From Kaistia algarum (GTDB lineage: Bacteria > Pseudomonadota > Alphaproteobacteria > Rhizobiales > Kaistiaceae), in NCBI RefSeq assembly GCF_026343945.1, contig NZ_JAPKNJ010000001.1, positions 2,108,001-2,172,000 of the forward strand: a stretch of DNA of 64,000 bases. The letters run 5' to 3'. The notes beneath the pieces were generated by a model. It had not been told where the DNA came from. It did not search any database and saw nothing but the letters and a program-made list of their open reading frames with translations. The translations under genes were made by a program, and so were the position numbers. Below are positions 60,895 through 64,000 of the stretch, piece after piece (position 1 is the first letter of the stretch; each line of letters opens with the position of its first letter).

Positions 60895-62546
60895 GTCCTG
60901 TCTCCCGGTTGCGGGTTGCTGGAAGGATTGCGCCGGCTGCGCTCGACGATCGAGCGGCCGCAGATATAGCCCCAGGTCAGGTTCGGCCCGATCGTCGTTC
61001 CGGCACCTACCGCGCGGGTGCCGATCGGGTTGGCCATGGCAACGCCGGCGCAGTAGAGCCCGTCGATCCGGGAGCCGTCCGGTCGCAGCACGGCGCCCGA
61101 CGCGTCGGTGCGCGGCCCGCCCTTGGTCGAGACGAAGGATCGGTTGAAGGGTATGGCGATGAACGGCGCGGCCAGGATCGGCTCCAGCGTCTTGCGGGCT
61201 CGTCGCCGGCCGATGGCGCGCCCGCTGGATTCGCGGCCGAACTCCGCGTCGGCGCCGCGTGCGGCAAAGCCGTTGAAGCGTTCGACACTCGCCGCCAGCG
61301 CTTCGATCGGAAGGCCTATCCCCTCGGCCAGCTGCTCGATCGTGGGAGCCGCTCGTAGCCAGCCGGATTTCAGTCGGGCTGCCTTGCCAAGGATGGGCAG
61401 CCGCTTCAAGAGCGCCGTATCGCTGATGAGCCAGGCCGGCAAATGGAGCGGCGCGCCGGTCGCCGCCTCGCGGGCATCGAGCGTCTCCGAGAAATTGAAG
61501 TCGTGCTCGTTGGCAAAGCGCCGGCCGGCGGCGTCGACGACGATCGTGTTCGGTTCGCGGTGGAGATACAGGCTGATGCCCTGCAGCGCGCCCTCATAGC
61601 GGAAGGGCGCACCGGCGCTCAGATTGGCCTCACCCATATGGGCAAGGGCGGCACCGGCTGCCTCGGCCATGCGATGGCCGTCGCCGCTGTTTCCCGAGGG
61701 ACTGGTGAGGAAGTCGGTGGGGCCGGGGAAGTGGACTTCGCGCCGATTGGCATCCCATTCGAAGCCGCCGGTCGCGATCACCACACCGTGCCGCGCCTCG
61801 ATCCGGGCGCGCTTGCCATCCAACTCGGCAAGACAGCCGGTCACCACGCCCTGCGGATCGATCATCAATTGGAAGACGCGGGCCTCGGTCTCGATCGCGC
61901 AGCCCCGGTCGATGCAGCCCTTGAGGAGACCTGTGACGAGCGCGGTGCCGTTGCCGCGCCGACCAGTCATGAGTCGGCAAAGCAACCGGGGCCAGATCCG
62001 GAGCGCGGCGCGCCAGGGATGGTGGAAGACGTCGAGCGCCTGGATCTCCTGATAGGTGAAGAGATGTGTCAGCATCGGCGGGCGCAGCCGCCTCCGCTGG
62101 CGCCCGAGGATGCGGCGGCTCAGCGGCGCCGGCGACAGCATGCGGCCGAAGTCCCGCGCGCCCGGCAGGTCCGGCAGCGGGTCGGGATCCTGGGTCAGTT
62201 CGAAGCGCAGCGGCGTCGAGGCCTCGAGGAAAGCGAGCATTTTTGGCGCGGCCTCGACGAGGCTTTGCCAGAGGGCGTCCTCGGTCTCGCGCCATCCGGG
62301 CGGGGCGACGGCGCGAATATAGGCAAGGGCGTCCTCGGGCGTATCGGCGATGCCGGCGGCCGCCATGTGGTGATTGGCCGGAACCCACGTGCCGGCACCG
62401 GAAAGCGCCGTCGTCCCGCCCAGCTTGGCGGTCTTTTCGAGGATGAGCGTCGAGAGCCCGGCCGCCGACGCCGTGAGCGCGGCGGCGAGTGCCGCTGAGC
62501 CGGAGCCGATGACGGCAACGTCGCAGGTCAGGACCGTTTCCGTCAT
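60891..62546 (-). CDS. FAD-dependent oxidoreductase, 3-ketosteroid dehydrogenase-like
   Basis: 551 residues of the succinate dehydrogenase/fumarate reductase flavoprotein family. The FAD loop is DVAVIGSGSAALAAALTASAAGLSTLILEK, followed by GGTTALSGAGTWVPANHH, GGFEWDANRREVHFPGPTD and, near the C-terminus, GPRTDASGAVLRPDG and GAGTTIGPNLTWGYICG. This matches flavoprotein dehydrogenases acting on 3-ketosteroids or related cyclic ketones. It probably introduces a double bond or oxidises the ring. Between SDR and AKR genes in one leftward operon. Confidence 0.9.
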   Translation of the reverse strand: MTETVLTCDVAVIGSGSAALAAALTASAAGLSTLILEKTAKLGGTTALSGAGTWVPANHHMAAAGIADTPEDALAYIRAVAPPGWRETEDALWQSLVEAAPKMLAFLEASTPLRFELTQDPDPLPDLPGARDFGRMLSPAPLSRRILGRQRRRLRPPMLTHLFTYQEIQALDVFHHPWRAALRIWPRLLCRLMTGRRGNGTALVTGLLKGCIDRGCAIETEARVFQLMIDPQGVVTGCLAELDGKRARIEARHGVVIATGGFEWDANRREVHFPGPTDFLTSPSGNSGDGHRMAEAAGAALAHMGEANLSAGAPFRYEGALQGISLYLHREPNTIVVDAAGRRFANEHDFNFSETLDAREAATGAPLHLPAWLISDTALLKRLPILGKAARLKSGWLRAAPTIEQLAEGIGLPIEALAASVERFNGFAARGADAEFGRESSGRAIGRRRARKTLEPILAAPFIAIPFNRSFVSTKGGPRTDASGAVLRPDGSRIDGLYCAGVAMANPIGTRAVGAGTTIGPNLTWGYICGRSIVERSRRNPSSNPQPGDRT

Positions 62547-62559
62547 CTTTCCCGTCCGG

Positions 62560-63534
62560 TCAGAATCCGGCGAGCGGATGCGGGATATAGGGCTCTTCCA
62601 GCGCCGTGACCTCGTCTGCGGTCAGCTTGACCCCCAGCGCCGCGACGGCGTCGTCGAGGTGATGCAGCTTCGTCGCGCCGATGACGGGCGAGACGACCGA
62701 TCTCTTCTGCATCAGCCAGGCGAGCGCGACCTGAGCGGGCGGCAGTTCCTTTTTGCCGGAGATCTCGCGCAGCCGCTCGACCACGGCATTGTCGGCGGCT
62801 TCCGTCGCCGAATAGAGATATTTCGCATATTGGTCGCCCGAGGCACGCGAGGTGTCGTCGGTGGTGCGCGCGAGGCGGCCGCGGGCGAGTGGGCTCCAGG
62901 GCGTGACGCCGATGCCTTCTGCCGCGCAGAGCCCCATCATCTCCCTCTCCTCTTCGCGATAAAGCAGGTTCCAATGGTTCTGCATCGAGATGAAGCGAGC
63001 CCAGCCATGACGGTCCGAAAGCTGCAGCGCCTTAGAGAACTGCCAGGCGAACATGGTCGAGGCGCCGATATAGCGGGCCTTCCCCATCTTCACGACGTCT
63101 GTCAGCGCCTCCAGTGTCTCCTCGATCGGCGTCGTCTCGTCCCAGCGATGGATGATGTAGAGGTCGACATAGTCGGTGCCGAGCCGCTTCAGGCTGGCAT
63201 CGATCTCGGTCATCACGGCCTTGCGAGACAGGCCGCGCGAGTTCGGATCCTTGCGCATCGGATTATAGAGCTTGGTCGCGATCACGACCTCGTCGCGAGG
63301 AACGAGGTCGCGTATGGCGCGGCCGAGCACTTCCTCGCTGGCGCCGGCCGAGTAGATATTGGCCGTGTCGAAGAAGTTGATGCCGAGGTCGAGCGCATGC
63401 TTGTAGAAGGGCCGGCTGTCCTCCTCGCTCAAAAGCCAGTTATGGCCGCCGGGTTTCGGGATGGTGAAGGTCATGCAGCCGAGGCAGAGGCGGGAAACCT
63501 TGAGGCCGCTGCGGCCGAGATTCACATAGTCCAT
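62560..63534 (-). CDS. Aldo/keto reductase
   Basis: 324 residues. The NADPH-binding (beta/alpha)8 barrel has the catalytic tetrad in FFDTANIYSAGASEEVLG (Asp and Tyr), IATKLYNP (Lys) and LYIIHRWD (His). SFVVSPVIGATKLHHL-type end region (here VVSPVIGATKLHHLDD) is intact. It resembles the YajO/YdjG-type reductases. It lies 13 bases from the flavoprotein gene in the same operon and presumably reduces an aldehyde or ketone intermediate. Confidence 0.92.
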   Translation of the reverse strand: MDYVNLGRSGLKVSRLCLGCMTFTIPKPGGHNWLLSEEDSRPFYKHALDLGINFFDTANIYSAGASEEVLGRAIRDLVPRDEVVIATKLYNPMRKDPNSRGLSRKAVMTEIDASLKRLGTDYVDLYIIHRWDETTPIEETLEALTDVVKMGKARYIGASTMFAWQFSKALQLSDRHGWARFISMQNHWNLLYREEEREMMGLCAAEGIGVTPWSPLARGRLARTTDDTSRASGDQYAKYLYSATEAADNAVVERLREISGKKELPPAQVALAWLMQKRSVVSPVIGATKLHHLDDAVAALGVKLTADEVTALEEPYIPHPLAGF

Positions 63535-63557
63535 GTTCGGGCGTTCCTTTGGCGTAG

Positions 63558-63583
63558 AGGGCGCGCTTGTTTGGCGCGTCCCT
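63558..63583 (-). other. Hairpin in the gap between the Rieske and aldo/keto reductase genes
   Basis: AGGGCGCGC (63558-63566) pairs with GCGCGTCCCT (63574-63583) with a 1-base bulge and a 7-base loop. It has no U-tract on the minus strand, so it is more likely an RNA-processing or attenuation element than a terminator. Confidence 0.4.
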
Positions 63584-63601
63584 TCAGGATGCGGCTATGG
63601 T

Positions 63602-64000
63602 TCAGCCCTGCACGCGGCTGCGGACATAGTTGGCGAACTGCCAGACCGTCTTCTCCAGATGGCTGAGGCGCCCGACGGTGGCGAGCGAGGATTGCGCGCC
63701 GATCTGCTGCATGTCGTTGACCTCGATGTCCTCCTGGAAGATCGCCATGCCGGTCTCACGGATATTGTCGATGATCTCCTGGTAGTTCGGCAGCGCCAGC
63801 GCTTCTTTCTTCACCAGCACCTGGCGGAACCAGATGCATTTGTTCACCGAGACCGGGATGATCGTCGTCCAGTGGATGCGGTCGGCATTGGTGTTGAACA
63901 AGGTGGTCGGATAGATCGAATAGAGGCCGCCATTGCGCAGCACTTCGTCGCTCAGGCCTTCGAATTCCGGGAGGCCAGTCTTGGTCCGCTCGGCGATCGG
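63602..64000 (-). CDS. Rieske aromatic-ring-hydroxylating dioxygenase alpha subunit, C-terminal part (cut by edge)
   Basis: The 5' part lies beyond the right edge; 132 codons are present with an open frame up to base 64000. LRNGGLYSIYPTTLFNTNADRIHWTTIIPVSVNKCIWFRQVLV and DIEVNDMQQIGAQSSLATVGRLSHLEKTVWQFANYVRSRVQG are the catalytic-domain end of Rieske non-heme iron oxygenase alpha subunits (Ring_hydroxyl_A). The Rieske domain and iron ligands would lie upstream. It opens ring hydroxylation in the cluster with FAD, SDR and AKR genes. The substrate class is aromatic, steroid or choline-like; it cannot be resolved here. Confidence 0.85.
   Translation of the reverse strand, partial: PIAERTKTGLPEFEGLSDEVLRNGGLYSIYPTTLFNTNADRIHWTTIIPVSVNKCIWFRQVLVKKEALALPNYQEIIDNIRETGMAIFQEDIEVNDMQQIGAQSSLATVGRLSHLEKTVWQFANYVRSRVQG

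Noticed and set aside
1..64000. tRNA, rRNA, CRISPR arrays, integrases, transposases and prophage genes
   Set aside because: None seen on either strand while reading; no cloverleaf with flanking gene, no spaced repeats, no DDE or tyrosine-recombinase motifs. A tRNA scan would settle this.

Overview
This 64 kb window is GC-rich chromosomal DNA, most likely from an alphaproteobacterium of the Hyphomicrobiales (rhizobia-like). The evidence is a rhizobial-style dctA/dctBD locus with tandem DctD-type upstream sites and a sigma-54 promoter, a small secreted protein carrying the N-terminal motif of Hyphomicrobiales porins, an alphaproteobacterial LexA-type box, and many solute-uptake operons. Genes are packed tightly: ATGA/TGATG overlaps are common and several convergent pairs overlap tail to tail. 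I see no rRNA, tRNA, CRISPR array, integrase, transposase or prophage gene. The genus cannot be assigned from the sequence alone.

Layout. 1-676: Gfo/Idh/MocA oxidoreductase cut by the left edge. 827-2634: ArsR regulator, SRPBCC, SnoaL-like and RibD-C reductase operon. 2804-5373: polyprenyl-phosphate glycosyltransferase with a GtrA domain plus an ArnT-like transferase, for envelope decoration. 5343-11789: ArsR regulator, sulfide:quinone oxidoreductase, DUF2892 protein and an RND pump. 11851-13360: porin-motif peptide, solo BrnA/DUF4415 protein, methyltransferase. 13345-19596: a second RND pump divergent from a YadGH-like ABC exporter. 19668-22019: zinc alcohol dehydrogenase, then a DUF763 gene with a LexA-type box.

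22028-33865 (leftward) is a 12-gene cluster. It holds a dipeptide-type ABC importer interleaved with a PIG-L deacetylase and an NPPF methyltransferase, followed by GntR, SDR, two enolase-superfamily sugar-acid dehydratases and an aldose epimerase. It looks like uptake and breakdown of a (probably acetylated) sugar or sugar-acid conjugate. 34087-43646 holds two related Fe(II)/2-oxoglutarate dioxygenases, a kynurenine-formamidase-like hydrolase, two GntR regulators with palindromic sites, a CapA-like protein and a ribose-type ABC importer. This is the most promising uncharacterised system here.

43755-48515: C4-dicarboxylate uptake (dctA) with its two-component regulator (dctBD). 48523-50477: serine/threonine-dehydratase-like and aspartoacylase-like enzymes next to an IclR regulator (50635). 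51579-59242: an L-sugar module with ABC importer, rhamnose-type mutarotase, Gfo/Idh dehydrogenase, intracellular glycosidase-like protein and lactonase-type amidohydrolase, fitting oxidative use of an L-rhamnose/L-fucose-like sugar. 59239-64000: TetR, SDR, ketosteroid-dehydrogenase-like flavoprotein, aldo/keto reductase and the 3' end of a Rieske dioxygenase alpha subunit, a probable aromatic or steroid-type catabolic cluster running off the right edge.

Functions were assigned by reading motifs and family resemblance only; no database search was run. Substrates given for catabolic clusters are inference.
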